DNA of 64,000 nucleotides. Origin: Mycolicibacterium diernhoferi (GTDB lineage Bacteria > Actinomycetota > Actinomycetes > Mycobacteriales > Mycobacteriaceae). This document shows, one piece after another, positions 49,729 to 60,398 of the stretch; position 1 is the first letter of the stretch; each line of letters opens with the position of its first letter. Position numbers and translations under genes: made by a program. The stretch spans positions 1,302,001-1,366,000 of the forward strand of contig NZ_CP080332.1 of NCBI RefSeq assembly GCF_019456655.1, given 5' to 3'. Under the pieces are notes generated by a model. The model saw only the letters and a program-made list of their open reading frames with translations, was not told where the DNA came from and did no database searches.

Positions 49729-50698
49729 GGTCTTCCAGCGCCCTGTCGGCCTGGTCGAGCCGATAGTGCGGACCCGTGATCTCGATTCGGTGGCGGCCTG
49801 CGAAGGCCAGGAATTCGAGGGCATCGGCGCGGGTGTTCGAGGTCACCGAACGTATCTGCTTCTCCTGGAACAGGTGACGCTGGTAATTGAGTGACGGCAC
49901 ATCGCTGAGGTGGATGCCGGCAATGGCCAACGTGCCGCCCCGGTCGAGTGCCTCCATCGCCGGCGGAACCAGGTCACCCACGGGCGCAAAGAGGATCGCG
50001 GAGTCCAACGCCACCGGTGGACGGTCCGCGGCGCCCTGGGCGGAGGCGGCGCCCAGCTCCAGCGCCAGCCTGCGGGCGTGTTCCCCGCGGGTCATGACAT
50101 GGACTTCGGCGCCCTCGGCAAGGGCGACCTGCGCGGTGATGTGCGCACTGCCGCCGAAGCCGTAGATGCCCAATCGGCCGCCGGGCGGCAGGTCGGCGCG
50201 ACGCAGCGAGCGGTAGCCGATGATCCCGGCACACAGCAGCGGGGCCAGTTCGGCATCGCTGTATCCGCCAGGCAGTGAGTATACGAACGATGCGGGCGCG
50301 GTGAGGAATTCGGCGTAGCCGCCGTCGGCGTCCCAGCCCGTGTAACGGCTCAGCGGGCAGAGGTTCTCCCGGCCGGCCAGGCAGTACGTGCATTCCCCGC
50401 AGGTGTGCCGCAGCCACGCCACACCCACCCGGTCGCCGACGGCCAGTGTCGTGACCGCGTTCCCGAGTGCCACCACCTCACCGACCACCTCGTGGCCCGG
50501 GGTCACATGCGGACGGTGCACCGCCAGGTCACCCTCGGTGACATGCAGGTCGGTGCGACACACACCGCAGGTACGCACGGCGATGAGGGCCTCGTCGGCG
50601 GCGGGCGTGGGCACCTCGGTGTTGGTGAGCTGCAGGGGGTGCGTGTCCACCGGTGCGGGCGTGCGCACCTTCCACGCCCTCATGGTCGCCGGGATCAT
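49682..50698 (-). CDS. Zinc-dependent alcohol dehydrogenase (AdhA-like)
   Basis: 338 residues. Catalytic zinc residues are in [15 protein letters not shown] and TPGHEVVG; the structural zinc cluster is in [16 protein letters not shown]. Cofactor motif: [16 protein letters not shown]. It resembles mycobacterial AdhA and is only distantly related to the dehydrogenase at 45981. A DosR-like box at 50841 is 143 bp upstream, so it too may be induced under hypoxia. Confidence 0.9.
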   Translation of the reverse strand: MIPATMRAWKVRTPAPVDTHPLQLTNTEVPTPAADEALIAVRTCGVCRTDLHVTEGDLAVHRPHVTPGHEVVGEVVALGNAVTTLAVGDRVGVAWLRHTCGECTYCLAGRENLCPLSRYTGWDADGGYAEFLTAPASFVYSLPGGYSDAELAPLLCAGIIGYRSLRRADLPPGGRLGIYGFGGSAHITAQVALAEGAEVHVMTRGEHARRLALELGAASAQGAADRPPVALDSAILFAPVGDLVPPAMEALDRGGTLAIAGIHLSDVPSLNYQRHLFQEKQIRSVTSNTRADALEFLAFAGRHRIEITGPHYRLDQADRALEDLSAGSIAGAAVLQVG

Positions 50699-50840
50699 GG
50701 CCTGCCGGCGTCTCGCGGACAGTGGTGATCGCGGTGCAGCATCGTGCCTCCAGCTCGGTTTCGCCGTCGTTCGACGCCCGGAGCGCTTTGCCGGTCATCG
50801 GAGCTCATCTGATGATGTACCGGATCGGCGTGGCCTGCCA

Positions 50841-50854
50841 GGGCCTTTGGTCAT
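50841..50854. promoter_or_regulatory. Candidate DosR box upstream of the AdhA-like gene
   Basis: GGGCCTTTGGTCAT lies just before the stop of the upstream Usp gene (50864), 143 bp from the dehydrogenase start. The right arm is imperfect. Confidence 0.5.
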
Positions 50855-50863
50855 CGTCGGCTT

Positions 50864-51751
50864 TCACGCTCGGTGCGTCTGTGGCCGCGCCACCAGCACC
50901 GGTACCCGCACTGCCTGGACCACCGCGTTGCTGACCGAGCCCAGCAGCACACTCGCCGCCGCGCCGTGGCCGTGACTACCCACGACGACCAGTTGCGCGG
51001 ACTCCGAGCGCTCGACGAGCTGCCGGGCGGGTTCATCGGCGACCGCGATGCTCTCCACCGGGACCGCGGGGAACCGCTCCTGCCACGGCGCGAGCATCTC
51101 CTGGATCTGGCGGTCCACCTCCGGACGCAATGCCTCCCAATCGAAGCCCGGCATTTCGAATGCACCGGGCGACCACCAGGCATGGACGGCGATCAAACCC
51201 ACCTTGCGAACGGATGCCGCGTCGAAGGCCAACGCGATGGCCGACTGCGATGCCGGTGAGCTGTCGAATCCCAGGAGCACCGGCGCTTCGGGGTCGGGAG
51301 GCGGTTCTTCGTCATGGACCACCACCACCGGACACTGCGCCCGGTGCAGCAGTCCGGTGCTGACACTGCCCAGGACCCGACGGGCGACCGCCCCCTTCCC
51401 ACGCGATCCGACGACGACCATCCCGGCGTCCCGGGAAGCGTGCACCAGGGCCGCGGTCGGGGTCGCGACGGTGAATTCCGTCCTCACGGGCACCGCACCT
51501 GCAGTGATGTCAGCGGCGATCCGCGCGGTGTCGGCGAGGATCTCGCGGCCGATCTTGGCCTGCCACTCCAGGTACTCGGCCGGCGCCGGTGCCAGTGGCC
51601 ACCCGGCGATGGGCAAGGTACTCGCATGCAGCACCGTCAGGGGGAGCCCGCGAAGGGTCGCCTCATGTGCGGCCCATTCGACAGCGCGTTCTGACGATAC
51701 TGAATCATCCACTCCGACAACTATTTTCCTGGGCTCCAGGGCTTGGGTCAT
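50864..51751 (-). CDS. Universal stress protein, two tandem Usp domains
   Basis: 295 residues from [20 protein letters not shown]. Nucleotide motifs are [19 protein letters not shown] and [19 protein letters not shown]. The start lies 47 bp inside the 3' end of tgs1, so the two genes overlap and should be co-transcribed from the devR/tgs1 divergent promoter. It is the seventh Usp gene of the island. Confidence 0.92.
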   Translation of the reverse strand: MTQALEPRKIVVGVDDSVSSERAVEWAAHEATLRGLPLTVLHASTLPIAGWPLAPAPAEYLEWQAKIGREILADTARIAADITAGAVPVRTEFTVATPTAALVHASRDAGMVVVGSRGKGAVARRVLGSVSTGLLHRAQCPVVVVHDEEPPPDPEAPVLLGFDSSPASQSAIALAFDAASVRKVGLIAVHAWWSPGAFEMPGFDWEALRPEVDRQIQEMLAPWQERFPAVPVESIAVADEPARQLVERSESAQLVVVGSHGHGAAASVLLGSVSNAVVQAVRVPVLVARPQTHRA

Positions 51752-53135
51752 GGTGCTCCTTTCTGGGTTCCGGGTGCCGAGCCACCGTGGCGAGGCGGGT
51801 GATCGCCCCGGCGATGCCGTCGGCAAGGTCGTCGACGTCGGGGAACGCATCGAAATCGGCTGTGACTCCGAAGACCAGGTCGTCGCCATAGCTGAGGATC
51901 GCCACCGCCGCGCGCATCCGTAACGCCACCGGGGGGATGGGCAGCATGCGGACGACTTCGCGGCCCATCACCTGCAGATGGTGCCGCGGTCCCGGCACGT
52001 TGGTTGCCAGCGTGACAACGCCGCGCTGCGGAAGCGAGGTCAACAAACGGACCACCCGGGAGGTGAGCGCGAAGGGCACCAGCTTGAGTGCGGCCACTGC
52101 CATGCCCCCGGCTTGCCGCTGGCCGCCGGACTTCACCCGGGCCATCCGTCGGTGCACCGTGCGCAGCTGTTCCAGCGGGTCGGATTCGTCCACCGGCAGG
52201 TGCGGGAGCATCACCGATATCCGGTTGTCGAGCTCGCCCATGGCGGCGCCGGGTCGCACCGATACGGGTACGAGTGTGCGCAGGGACGTGCGACGGGGTA
52301 CTTCGCCGCGGCGCTGTAACGCGGCACGAAAACTGTCGGTGATGGCGGACAGGGCCACGTCGTTGAGGGTGACGTCGAAGGCCTGGCAGACCGATGCGAC
52401 GTCCGCCAACGGGACCTGTGCGGCGCTGTAGCGGCGCATCGTCGAGACCGGGCCGTTGAACGCGGACTTCGGGCCCGGGCGTAACAGGCTGTCGAGGATC
52501 TGGACGGTCCCGCCGACCGTCACCGCCGTGGAGTAGGTCAGCGCGGACACCGAGTTCACCACGCCGCGCACCAGTGTGCGCGGGTCCGCGGTGAGGGTGG
52601 GCAGGGTTCGTGGACGGTGCGGCGGCGCGTGGGCGGCGCGGATGGCGCCGACATACGTCTGGCCTTCACCGCCGTCGCCGAGGCCGGCGAGCAGGTGCAT
52701 CGCGGCGATGCCGTCGGCGATGCAGTGATGCACCTTCATCAGCAGCGCCCAGCGATCGGCGGCGAGTCCCTCGATGATCCAGCACTGCCACAACGGCCGC
52801 TCGCGGTCGAGTCGGGACTCCATGGCCTCCGCGGTGAACCGGAACAACGCCGCATCGTCGCCCGGGTGGGGGAGGGCCGCACGGCGGATGTGGTGTGCCA
52901 TGTCGAGTGCCGGATCCTCCACCCACTCCGGCGCCGACAGATCGAACGGCTGCCGTCGTACCACCTGGCGCAGTCGCGGGACGGCGGCGATCCGGTCGCC
53001 GATGAGAGTGGCGAGAGCATCTCGGTCGGGTAGCGGGCCGTCCAGGATGGAGACGGCTCCGACCGCCAGGCTGACGTGCGGATCGGCATCCTCGGCGTCG
53101 AGAAACCCGGCGTCGAAAGTGTTCAGGCGGTCCAC
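51705..53135 (-). CDS. tgs1: Triacylglycerol synthase (wax ester synthase/DGAT family)
   Basis: 476 residues. The N-terminal [20 protein letters not shown] and active-site [19 protein letters not shown] (HHxxxDG, His136-137) match the family. C-terminal [20 protein letters not shown] is also typical. It acylates diacylglycerol with acyl-CoA to form storage triacylglycerol in dormant cells. Close resemblance to M. tuberculosis Tgs1 (Rv3130c) and a promoter shared divergently with devR support the name. The C-terminal ~15 residues overlap the Usp gene and may be a lineage-specific extension. Confidence 0.93.
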   Translation of the reverse strand: MDRLNTFDAGFLDAEDADPHVSLAVGAVSILDGPLPDRDALATLIGDRIAAVPRLRQVVRRQPFDLSAPEWVEDPALDMAHHIRRAALPHPGDDAALFRFTAEAMESRLDRERPLWQCWIIEGLAADRWALLMKVHHCIADGIAAMHLLAGLGDGGEGQTYVGAIRAAHAPPHRPRTLPTLTADPRTLVRGVVNSVSALTYSTAVTVGGTVQILDSLLRPGPKSAFNGPVSTMRRYSAAQVPLADVASVCQAFDVTLNDVALSAITDSFRAALQRRGEVPRRTSLRTLVPVSVRPGAAMGELDNRISVMLPHLPVDESDPLEQLRTVHRRMARVKSGGQRQAGGMAVAALKLVPFALTSRVVRLLTSLPQRGVVTLATNVPGPRHHLQVMGREVVRMLPIPPVALRMRAAVAILSYGDDLVFGVTADFDAFPDVDDLADGIAGAITRLATVARHPEPRKEHHDPSPGAQENSCRSG

Positions 53136-53171
53136 TGCATGACTATCCGTTCAGCGCACGCCTGTCCGACA

Positions 53172-53208
53172 GGGCCCGAGGTCCCGGCCTGCTAGGGACT
53201 ACGGTCCC
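53172..53208. promoter_or_regulatory. Two strong DosR boxes between tgs1 and devR
   Basis: GGGCCCGAGGTCCC (53172-53185) and GGGACTACGGTCCC (53195-53208) start 23 bp apart in the 129-bp divergent gap. They predict DevR activation of tgs1 and autoregulation of devR. Confidence 0.78.
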
Positions 53209-53264
53209 TTCCCGGGCGCCCCCGGTTCGGTCACAATCGAAGGACAGCAGGTGAGGGGGCCGTC

Positions 53265-53915
53265 ATGGTCAGGGTGTTTCTGGTCGATGATCACGAACTC
53301 GTCCGCCGCGGCCTGATCGATCTGCTCAGCGACGACCCCGACCTGGACGTGGTCGGGGAGGCCGCCTCCGTCTCGGAAGCGCTGGCGCGAATACCCGCCC
53401 TGCGTCCCGACGTCGCGGTGCTCGACATCCGCCTCCCGGATGGCAACGGCATCGAGTTGTGCCGCGATCTGCTGGCCCGGTTTCCTGACCTGCGGTGTTT
53501 GATGCTGACCTCGTTCACGACCGAGGAGGCGATGCTCGACGCGATTCTGGCGGGGGCGAGCGGATACGTGGTGAAAGACATCCGGGGGATGGAACTCGCC
53601 AAGGCGATCAAGGACGTGGGGGCCGGGCGGTCACTGCTGGACAACCGGGCCGCAGCGGCGTTGATGGCGAAATTGCGCAACGACGCCACGCATGCGGATC
53701 CGCTGTCGGGCCTGAGCGGCCAGGAGCGGGCGCTGCTGGATCTCATCGGCGACGGGCTGACCAACAAGCAGATAGCCGACCGCATGTATCTGGCCGAGAA
53801 GACCGTGAAGAACTATGTGTCCCGGCTGTTGGCGAAGCTGGGTATGGAGCGCCGGACACAGGCCGCGGCGTTCGTGTCCAGGCTTGAGCGGCTCGGCCGG
53901 CCGGAGATAGTGTGA
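53265..53915 (+). CDS. devR: Dormancy response regulator DevR/DosR
   Basis: 216 residues, colinear with M. tuberculosis DevR (217). Receiver: [17 protein letters not shown], phospho-Asp54 ([13 protein letters not shown]), Lys in [20 protein letters not shown]. LuxR-type [23 protein letters not shown], with the DNA-contacting Lys-Lys-Asn of EKTVKN conserved. It activates the hypoxia/NO regulon when phosphorylated by DevS/DosT. Unlike M. tuberculosis there is no kinase gene directly after it; devS is 26 kb away on the same strand, and infA follows 241 bp later. Confidence 0.97.
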
Positions 53916-53940
53916 CCCAGGGTGGCCGAGTTCCGCGATT

Positions 53941-53968
53941 TTGGCCCAGCCCGAACAGCGGGTATCGT
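53941..53968 (+). promoter_or_regulatory. Possible sigma-A-type promoter for the infA operon
   Basis: TTGGCC (53941-53946) and TATCGT (53963-53968) are separated by 16 bp and would start transcription about 180 bp upstream of infA. The match is modest. The rest of the 53916-54156 gap shows nothing else recognisable. Confidence 0.3.
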
Positions 53969-54156
53969 GGACCAACGGTGCGGCCTGCGCGCCGGCTCTG
54001 TGCGTGCCCTGTCCTGGAACTCGTCGTCTTGGAACTCGTAATTCTGGAGAACGTCGACATCCTGCCGATCTGGCCCACGTGGTGCAGTCGGTCAGGGGTT
54101 GCGCCGGTAACGGGCGCATAAGAGATACGAAACGAAGACAAGGATCGCCAGACAGT

Positions 54157-54378
54157 ATGGCCAAGAAAGACGGTGCCATCGAGGTCGAGGGCCGCGTGGT
54201 CGAGCCTCTGCCCAATGCGATGTTCCGCATTGAGCTGGAGAACGGACACAAGGTTCTGGCCCACATCAGCGGCAAGATGCGGCAGCACTACATCCGCATC
54301 CTGCCCGAGGACCGCGTCGTGGTGGAGCTCTCTCCCTACGACCTGTCCCGGGGCCGCATCGTGTACCGGTACAAGTAA
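54157..54378 (+). CDS. infA: Translation initiation factor IF-1
   Basis: 73 residues, standard length. S1-like OB fold: [60 protein letters not shown]. It binds the A site of the 30S subunit during initiation. It is the first gene of the alpha-type ribosomal operon, in the usual actinobacterial order. Confidence 0.98.
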
Positions 54379-54404
54379 CCCGCGTCCACAACCGCAATAA
54401 CCAC

Positions 54405-54473
54405 GACCTGTGGCGAGCACGCTTGTGCGAGTCACGAATCGACCTGTGACGAGCCCTGGGCGAGTCACAATTC
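54405..54473. repeat. Imperfect tandem repeat between infA and rpmJ
   Basis: GACCTGTGGCGAGCACGCTT then GTGCGAGTCACGAATC (54405-54440) is followed directly by GACCTGTGACGAGCCCTGGG then CGAGTCACAATTC (54441-54473). The units are 36 and 33 bp and share both ends. GCAC-GCTT-GTGC in the first forms a short hairpin. Function unknown. Confidence 0.7.
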
Positions 54474-54494
54474 AACACAGAAGGATCGCAAGCC

Positions 54495-54608
54495 GTGAAG
54501 GTGAACCCGAGCGTCAAGCCGATCTGCGACAAGTGCAGGGTGATCCGCCGGCATGGGCGGGTCATGGTGATCTGCTCTGATCCCCGCCACAAGCAGCGGC
54601 AGGGCTAG
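54495..54608 (+). CDS. rpmJ: 50S ribosomal protein L36 (zinc-binding form)
   Basis: 37 residues from [23 protein letters not shown] followed by [16 protein letters not shown]. The zinc ligands C-x2-C, a later Cys and His are all present, so this is the zinc-containing (C+) form. Standard position between infA and rpsM. Confidence 0.97.
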
Positions 54609-54772
54609 GCCTCTTCTTTTCGAGGCTCAACCAGCACCACCCACAACTGAATGCAGACCTCCCAGTTCCACTGAACGGATTGGCCGTTCAACCACGTCCG
54701 GCACGGAGGCCGGACCCCGTGAGGGGAACGGACTGGGAACAGACCTCCGCATAGAAAAGGAATCACTGCCTG
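54609..54772 (+). promoter_or_regulatory. Structured leader upstream of rpsM
   Basis: Successive perfect hairpins can form in this 164-bp gap: GCCTC/GAGGC just after rpmJ, TGAACGG-ATTGG-CCGTTCA (54672-54690), GTCCGGC-ACGGAG-GCCGGAC (54696-54715) and CCCC-GTGA-GGGG (54715-54726; shares base 54715 with the previous stem). It may be a ribosomal-protein autoregulatory leader or a processing region. Confidence 0.5.
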
Positions 54773-55147
54773 ATGGCACGTCTCATGGGCGTCGATCTCC
54801 CGCGTGACAAGCGCATGGAGATCGCGCTGACCTACATTTACGGCGTCGGCCGTACCCGCTCCCAGGAAATCCTGGACGGCACCGGCATCAGCCGGGACCT
54901 GCGTACCAAGGACCTGACCGATGATCAGGTCGCACAGCTGCGCGACTACATCGAAGGCAACCTCAAGGTCGAGGGTGACCTCCGCCGCGAGGTCCAGGCC
55001 GATATCCGCCGCAAGATCGAAATCGGCTGCTACCAGGGCCTGCGCCACCGTCGTGGCCTGCCCGTGCGTGGACAGCGCACCAAGACCAACGCGCGTACCC
55101 GCAAGGGCCCGAAGCGCACCATCGCCGGCAAGAAGAAGGCCAGGTAA
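54773..55147 (+). CDS. rpsM: 30S ribosomal protein S13
   Basis: 124 residues. [34 protein letters not shown] and the basic C-terminal tail [20 protein letters not shown] are diagnostic. It sits at the 30S head and contacts S19 and the P-site tRNA. Followed by rpsK after 6 bp. Confidence 0.98.
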   Translation: MARLMGVDLPRDKRMEIALTYIYGVGRTRSQEILDGTGISRDLRTKDLTDDQVAQLRDYIEGNLKVEGDLRREVQADIRRKIEIGCYQGLRHRRGLPVRGQRTKTNARTRKGPKRTIAGKKKAR

Positions 55148-55153
55148 CCCCGG

Positions 55154-55570
55154 ATGGCACAGGCAAAGAAGGGCGGCACCGCCGCCAAGAAGGGTCAGAA
55201 GACCCGCCGCAGGGAAAAGAAGAACGTCCCGCACGGCGCTGCTCACATCAAGAGCACCTTCAACAACACGATCGTCTCGATCACCGATCCCCAGGGCAAC
55301 GTCATCGCCTGGGCCTCGTCGGGTCACGTCGGCTTCAAGGGTTCGCGCAAGTCGACCCCGTTCGCCGCGCAGCTCGCCGCCGAGAACGCTGCCCGCAAGG
55401 CGCAGGAGCACGGTGTCAAGAAGGTCGACGTCTTCGTGAAGGGCCCGGGTTCGGGCCGCGAGACCGCGATCCGCTCGCTGCAGGCCGCCGGCCTCGAGGT
55501 CGGCGCGATCTCCGACGTCACTCCGCAGCCGCACAACGGCTGCCGCCCGCCCAAGCGGCGCAGGGTCTAG
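55154..55570 (+). CDS. rpsK: 30S ribosomal protein S11
   Basis: 138 residues. A basic N-terminal tail ([20 protein letters not shown]) precedes the conserved core [40 protein letters not shown] and the C-terminal [19 protein letters not shown]. Platform protein of the 30S subunit near the mRNA exit. Standard operon place. Confidence 0.98.
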   Translation: MAQAKKGGTAAKKGQKTRRREKKNVPHGAAHIKSTFNNTIVSITDPQGNVIAWASSGHVGFKGSRKSTPFAAQLAAENAARKAQEHGVKKVDVFVKGPGSGRETAIRSLQAAGLEVGAISDVTPQPHNGCRPPKRRRV

Positions 55571-55602
55571 GTCGGCTCGGGAAAAGGATTAGGTAACAGA
55601 AA

Positions 55603-56208
55603 ATGGCTCGTTATACCGGACCCGCGACCCGCAAGTCGCGTCGCCTCGGCGTCGACCTCATCGGCGGCGATCAGTCCTTCGAGAAGCGCCCCTACCCGCC
55701 CGGCCAGCACGGCCGCGCGCGGATCAAGGAGAGCGAATACCGCACCCAGCTGCAGGAGAAGCAGAAGGCTCGCTTCACCTACGGCGTCATGGAGAAGCAG
55801 TTCCGCAAGTACTACGAAGAGGCCAACCGCCTCTCCGGTAAGACCGGCGAGAACCTGCTGCGCATCCTGGAAAGCCGTCTGGACAACGTCGTCTACCGTG
55901 CCGGCCTGGCCCGCACCCGGCGGATGGCGCGCCAGCTGGTCAGCCACGGCCACTTCACCGTCAACGGTGTGAAGGTCGACATTCCGAGCTACCGGGTGTC
56001 GCAGTACGACATCATCGATATCAAGGAAAAGTCGATCAACACGTTCCCGTTCGAGGCCGCACGTCAGGCCGCGGGCGAGCGCCCGATCCCGGGCTGGCTG
56101 CAGGTCGTCGGCGAGCGTCAGCGCATCCTGGTGCACCAGCTCCCGGAGCGCGCCCAGATCCAGGTGCCGCTCACCGAGCAGCTGATCGTCGAGTTCTACT
56201 CGAAGTAA
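55603..56208 (+). CDS. rpsD: 30S ribosomal protein S4
   Basis: 201 residues. N-terminal MARYTGPATRKSRRLGVDLI and the S4 RNA-binding domain RLDNVVYRAGLARTRRMARQ then LVSHGHFTVNGVKVDIPSYR are characteristic. It lacks the N-terminal zinc Cys cluster (C-minus type). A primary 16S rRNA assembly protein; in E. coli it represses this operon through a leader element, which is relevant to the hairpins before rpsM. Confidence 0.98.
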   Translation: MARYTGPATRKSRRLGVDLIGGDQSFEKRPYPPGQHGRARIKESEYRTQLQEKQKARFTYGVMEKQFRKYYEEANRLSGKTGENLLRILESRLDNVVYRAGLARTRRMARQLVSHGHFTVNGVKVDIPSYRVSQYDIIDIKEKSINTFPFEAARQAAGERPIPGWLQVVGERQRILVHQLPERAQIQVPLTEQLIVEFYSK

Positions 56209-56275
56209 GGTCTTCAACCGCCCTGGTCGAAGACACCCAGACGGCATCAAATAGCGGGTGCCGAGAAGGAGATAG

Positions 56276-57334
<1,059 letters not shown>

Positions 57335-57409
57335 GCCCACCAGGGTCTGAAGAGAATCGTCCCGGTCCTACCTGATACGGGGACCGGCCCCACTTAGGAG
57401 ATAGTCGCA

Positions 57410-57967
57410 ATGCCCAAGCCCACCAAGGGTCCTCGCCTCGGCGGGTCGTCCTCGCACCAGAAGGCGCTGCTGGCCAACCTGGCCACCGCGCTGTTCGAGC
57501 ACGGCCGCATCAAGACCACTGAGCCGAAGGCCCGGGCGTTGCGTCCGTACGCCGAGAAGCTGATCACCCACGCCAAGAAGGGCCAGCTGCACAACCGGCG
57601 CGAGGTCATGAAGAAGATCCGCGACAAGGACGTGGTGCACGCCCTGTTCGCCGAGATCGGACCCTTCTTCGCCGACCGCGAGGGCGGCTACACCCGGATC
57701 ATCAAGGTGGAGGCACGTAAGGGCGACAACGCCCCGATGGCCGTCATCGAGCTGGTCCGGGAGAAGACCGTGACCTCCGAGGCCAATCGTGCGCGCCGTG
57801 CGGACGCCGCGCAGAAGGTTGCGGCCGCGGCCGCACCGCAGGCCGCTGTCGAGCCCGAGGCTGCCGAAGGCCCGACGGCCGACGAGGCTGCCGAGGAGAC
57901 CACCGAGGCTGTCGCCGAGGAGGCCACCGAGGCTCCTGCCGAGGAAGCCAAGTCTGACGACAAGTAG
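57410..57967 (+). CDS. rplQ: 50S ribosomal protein L17 with acidic extension
   Basis: 185 residues. The L17 core covers about 1-120 ([50 protein letters not shown]). Residues about 125-185 are an Ala/Glu-rich tail ([20 protein letters not shown]) seen in mycobacterial L17 and probably disordered. The gap after rpoA contains a 7-bp hairpin CCGGTCC/GGACCGG (about 57363-57387). A strong hairpin follows the stop. Confidence 0.98.
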   Translation: MPKPTKGPRLGGSSSHQKALLANLATALFEHGRIKTTEPKARALRPYAEKLITHAKKGQLHNRREVMKKIRDKDVVHALFAEIGPFFADREGGYTRIIKVEARKGDNAPMAVIELVREKTVTSEANRARRADAAQKVAAAAAPQAAVEPEAAEGPTADEAAEETTEAVAEEATEAPAEEAKSDDK

Positions 57968-57974
57968 TCATCCG

Positions 57975-58904
57975 ATGAACATGCCCGTCACCGATTCCGG
58001 TGGCGGGCATGTTCAGTTTCCCGTCGCTCCGCTCGCCCCGGCTGGATCTCCCGTCGCTCCGCTCGCCCCGGTTCGTCTACGCCTCGACGTGGCCTACGAC
58101 GGGACCGACTTCGCCGGCTGGGCCACCCAGGACGGGCAGCGCACCGTGGCCGGTGTGCTGGAGGAATCGCTGTCCACGGTGTTCCGCACACCGGTCGTGC
58201 TGCGGGCCGCCGGACGCACCGATGCCGGGGTGCACGCCACCGGTCAGGTCGTGCACGTCGACATTCCGGGCGACGCGCTGGTGCACGCCTTCCCGCGTAC
58301 CCCGCGCCCGCCGGACGAACACGAGTTCCTGCCGCTGGTGCGCCGGCTGGCACGGTTCGTCCCCGAGGACGTCCGGGTGCTCGGGATCCGCCGGGCGCCC
58401 GCCGGGTTCGACGCCCGGTTCTCGGCACTGCGCCGGCACTACGAATACCGGCTCAGCACAGCGCCGTACGGAGCCACCCCCCAGCAGGCCCGGTTCGTCA
58501 CGCCGTGGACGCGTCCGCTGGACGTGGACGCGATGGCGGCCGCCTCGCAGCGGCTGATCGGCCTGCACGACTTCGCCGCCTTCTGCAAACACCGCGAGGG
58601 CGCCACCACCATCCGCGAGATGCAGCGGCTGGACTGGGTCCACGAGGGTGACCTGATCACCGCTCACGTCAGTGCCGACGCCTTCTGCTGGAACATGGTG
58701 CGCTCGTTGGTCGGTGCGCTGTTGGCGGTCGGGGAGGGCCGCCGGGACGCGGACTGGTGCGCGGCCCTGCTGGACGCGTCGAAGCGCTCCAGCGATTTCG
58801 CGGCGGCCCCGGCGCGCGGTCTGACGCTGGTCGGCGTGGACTATCCGGCGGACGAGGATCTCGCGGCGCGCACCGTGATCACGCGCGACCTGCGCACGCT
58901 CTGA
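57975..58904 (+). CDS. truA: tRNA pseudouridine synthase A
   Basis: 309 residues. The core begins [20 protein letters not shown] and contains the catalytic Asp in [20 protein letters not shown], plus [20 protein letters not shown] and [20 protein letters not shown]. It isomerises U38-40 of tRNA anticodon arms. The only in-frame start codons before the core are ATG 57975 and 57981, 7 bp after rplQ, so the first ~33 residues include two PVAPLAP repeats and cover a terminator-like hairpin. An N-terminus this unusual could be mis-set. Confidence 0.9.
   Translation: MNMPVTDSGGGHVQFPVAPLAPAGSPVAPLAPVRLRLDVAYDGTDFAGWATQDGQRTVAGVLEESLSTVFRTPVVLRAAGRTDAGVHATGQVVHVDIPGDALVHAFPRTPRPPDEHEFLPLVRRLARFVPEDVRVLGIRRAPAGFDARFSALRRHYEYRLSTAPYGATPQQARFVTPWTRPLDVDAMAAASQRLIGLHDFAAFCKHREGATTIREMQRLDWVHEGDLITAHVSADAFCWNMVRSLVGALLAVGEGRRDADWCAALLDASKRSSDFAAAPARGLTLVGVDYPADEDLAARTVITRDLRTL
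57978..58013 (+). terminator. Strong hairpin after rplQ, overlapping the truA start region
   Basis: AACATGCCCGTCACC (57978-57992) pairs with GGTGGCGGGCATGTT (57999-58013) across the loop GATTCC: 15 bp with a single G-U pair. It resembles a rho-independent terminator for the ribosomal operon, with only a short T-run (CAGTTTCCC). It overlaps the first truA codons. Confidence 0.6.
58020..58071. repeat. Two copies of a 22-bp repeat in the truA 5' coding region
   Basis: CCCGTCGCTCCGCTCGCCCC plus GG occurs at 58020-58041 and 58050-58071, 30 bp apart, encoding PVAPLAP twice. The core GTCGCTCCGCTC also occurs (as complement) in the kinase gene at 3759-3822. Confidence 0.75.
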
Positions 58905-58923
58905 GCCGCGGGTTGCCTCAGAG
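58899..58923. terminator. Hairpin spanning the convergent stops of truA and a cutinase gene
   Basis: CTCTGAG (58899-58905) pairs with CTCAGAG (58917-58923) over an 11-nt loop. The truA TGA lies in the left arm and the cutinase stop in the right arm, so one element could end transcription both ways. Confidence 0.4.
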
Positions 58924-59607
58924 TCGTGGCGCCACGAAGTCGGCGGCCTGATTCACCATGCCGGCGCTGATGTAGGCGGGGGCCAGGTGATCGGCCCAGT
59001 AGTCCTCCCAGTTCTCCGGATCGGTGGGGTTACAGATCGGGTCGTCACCGTGGCACAGCTCGATCGTGCGTTCCTGGTAGAGCGGATTGAAGTTCGAGAT
59101 CGGTCCCACCCACGCAATTCCGTTGCCGAACAAGGCCACTGCGGCGACCTTCTGGTCGGATCCGGGAGGCAGCGGGCGATCGAAACCGAACGCGGGGAAC
59201 GGAACGGCCAGCACAACGTCGGTGACGGCCGCGCCGAGCGAGTAGCCGCCCAGTACGAGCCGGGTGCCGGGGCAGTTGTCCATCATGTACTGCACGCGGC
59301 CGCTCATGTCGTTGGCGCCGATGTCGATCTGGGTGTCGGCGGGGTAGCGCACCGCGTACAGCGCGACGTTCTTGCCCGACTTGGAGCGCAGTGCGCTGAC
59401 GAGCGCATTACCGATCTGGCCGGCGCCGGGGGACTCGTGCCGGCCCCGCGCGAAGATCAACTCGGCGTCGGGACACGACACCGCTCCCGCGGCGGGCAGC
59501 AGAGCGGGCGTGGTCAATGTGTTCGTGGTCAGGGCGGCCAGCACGATCAGCACCGCTGATGCCAGCACGGTGAACCGGCGGGCCCCACCCCTCGGCTTCA
59601 AGATCAC
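58918..59607 (-). CDS. Secreted cutinase-family esterase, copy 1
   Basis: 229 residues from GTG at 59607; the frame upstream is Arg-rich and overlaps the neighbour's promoter. A signal peptide/anchor helix (TVLASAVLIVLAALTTN) precedes the alpha/beta-hydrolase domain. The nucleophile Ser is in LGGYSLGAAVTDV (usual motif GYSQG), the Asp in CHGDDPICNP and the His in WADHLAP. Mycobacterial cutinase-like proteins hydrolyse lipids and esters rather than cutin. First of four tandem copies, all leftward. Confidence 0.87.
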   Translation of the reverse strand: MILKPRGGARRFTVLASAVLIVLAALTTNTLTTPALLPAAGAVSCPDAELIFARGRHESPGAGQIGNALVSALRSKSGKNVALYAVRYPADTQIDIGANDMSGRVQYMMDNCPGTRLVLGGYSLGAAVTDVVLAVPFPAFGFDRPLPPGSDQKVAAVALFGNGIAWVGPISNFNPLYQERTIELCHGDDPICNPTDPENWEDYWADHLAPAYISAGMVNQAADFVAPRL

Positions 59608-59669
59608 CGCACCGATTGTAGCCGCCGGAATTGACGTCTGGGTTGCGTAGTTCACCCGGGACCCCGTCG

Positions 59670-60377
59670 CTACCGGACCCGGGCGGCGGCGAACTCGGCG
59701 CCCCGGTCGATGAATCCGCCGTTGATGTAGCCGTCTTGCAGGTGGTTCTGCCAGTCGCTGGCCAATTCGGCGATGCTCGCCGGCCGCGAATTGGAACACA
59801 CCGGGTCCGTCCCGTTGCAGAGATCGATGGTGCGGTCCCGGTATGCGGGCCCGATCCCGTCGACCCCCATCCGGTTCGAGAAGTTGCCCACCAGGACGAC
59901 GGCGGCCACGTGTGCGTCCATCCCGGGCGGTAACGGCCGACCGAAGCCGAACCCCTTCTGGGTGGCTGAGAGCGCCATCACCGCGGCCGCGGCGCCCAGC
60001 GAGTAGCCGCCGACGATCAGCCGGGTGTTCGGGCAGGCACCGGCCATGTACTGGATACGGTTGCTGATGTCGTTGGCGCCGCGCGCGAACTCGTTGTTGG
60101 CCGCGTAGTTCACGGCGTAGACGCCGACGGGCTGGGGCAGTCGCGCGTTCAGCGAGCCCACCAGTGCGTCCCCGATCCGCCCGATGCCCGGTTGTTCGTT
60201 ACGTCCCCGCGCGAAGATCAACTCGACCGGTGCGCACGGTTCCGCGGAGGCGGCGGCCAGTTGGCCGGCCGGGGGCGTGGCGACCGAGGCGATCAAGCCG
60301 CCCAACGCCACCGCCGCGGCGGTGAGGACGGTGCCGATCCTGGTCGTGTGGCGCTTTGCTGACGCTCGGGTGAACAC
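59670..60377 (-). CDS. Secreted cutinase-family esterase, copy 2
   Basis: 235 residues. Signal sequence: GTVLTAAAVALGGLIASVAT, with probable cleavage near ASAEPC. Catalytic Ser in VGGYSLGAAAAVMALS, Asp in CNGTDPVCSN, His in DWQNHLQDGY. Together with copy 1 it shares the GYSLG variant and a longer C-terminal loop, so these two are each other's nearest relatives in the cluster. Confidence 0.9.
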   Translation of the reverse strand: MFTRASAKRHTTRIGTVLTAAAVALGGLIASVATPPAGQLAAASAEPCAPVELIFARGRNEQPGIGRIGDALVGSLNARLPQPVGVYAVNYAANNEFARGANDISNRIQYMAGACPNTRLIVGGYSLGAAAAVMALSATQKGFGFGRPLPPGMDAHVAAVVLVGNFSNRMGVDGIGPAYRDRTIDLCNGTDPVCSNSRPASIAELASDWQNHLQDGYINGGFIDRGAEFAAARVR

Positions 60378-60398
60378 CGAACCGAGTGTACGGCGCGA

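Noticed and set aside
48115..49824. Long minus-strand frame opposite the MgtA-like gene
   Set aside because: The plus strand carries DKTGT and GDGVND motifs; the minus frame is Arg/Gln/His-rich with no family character.
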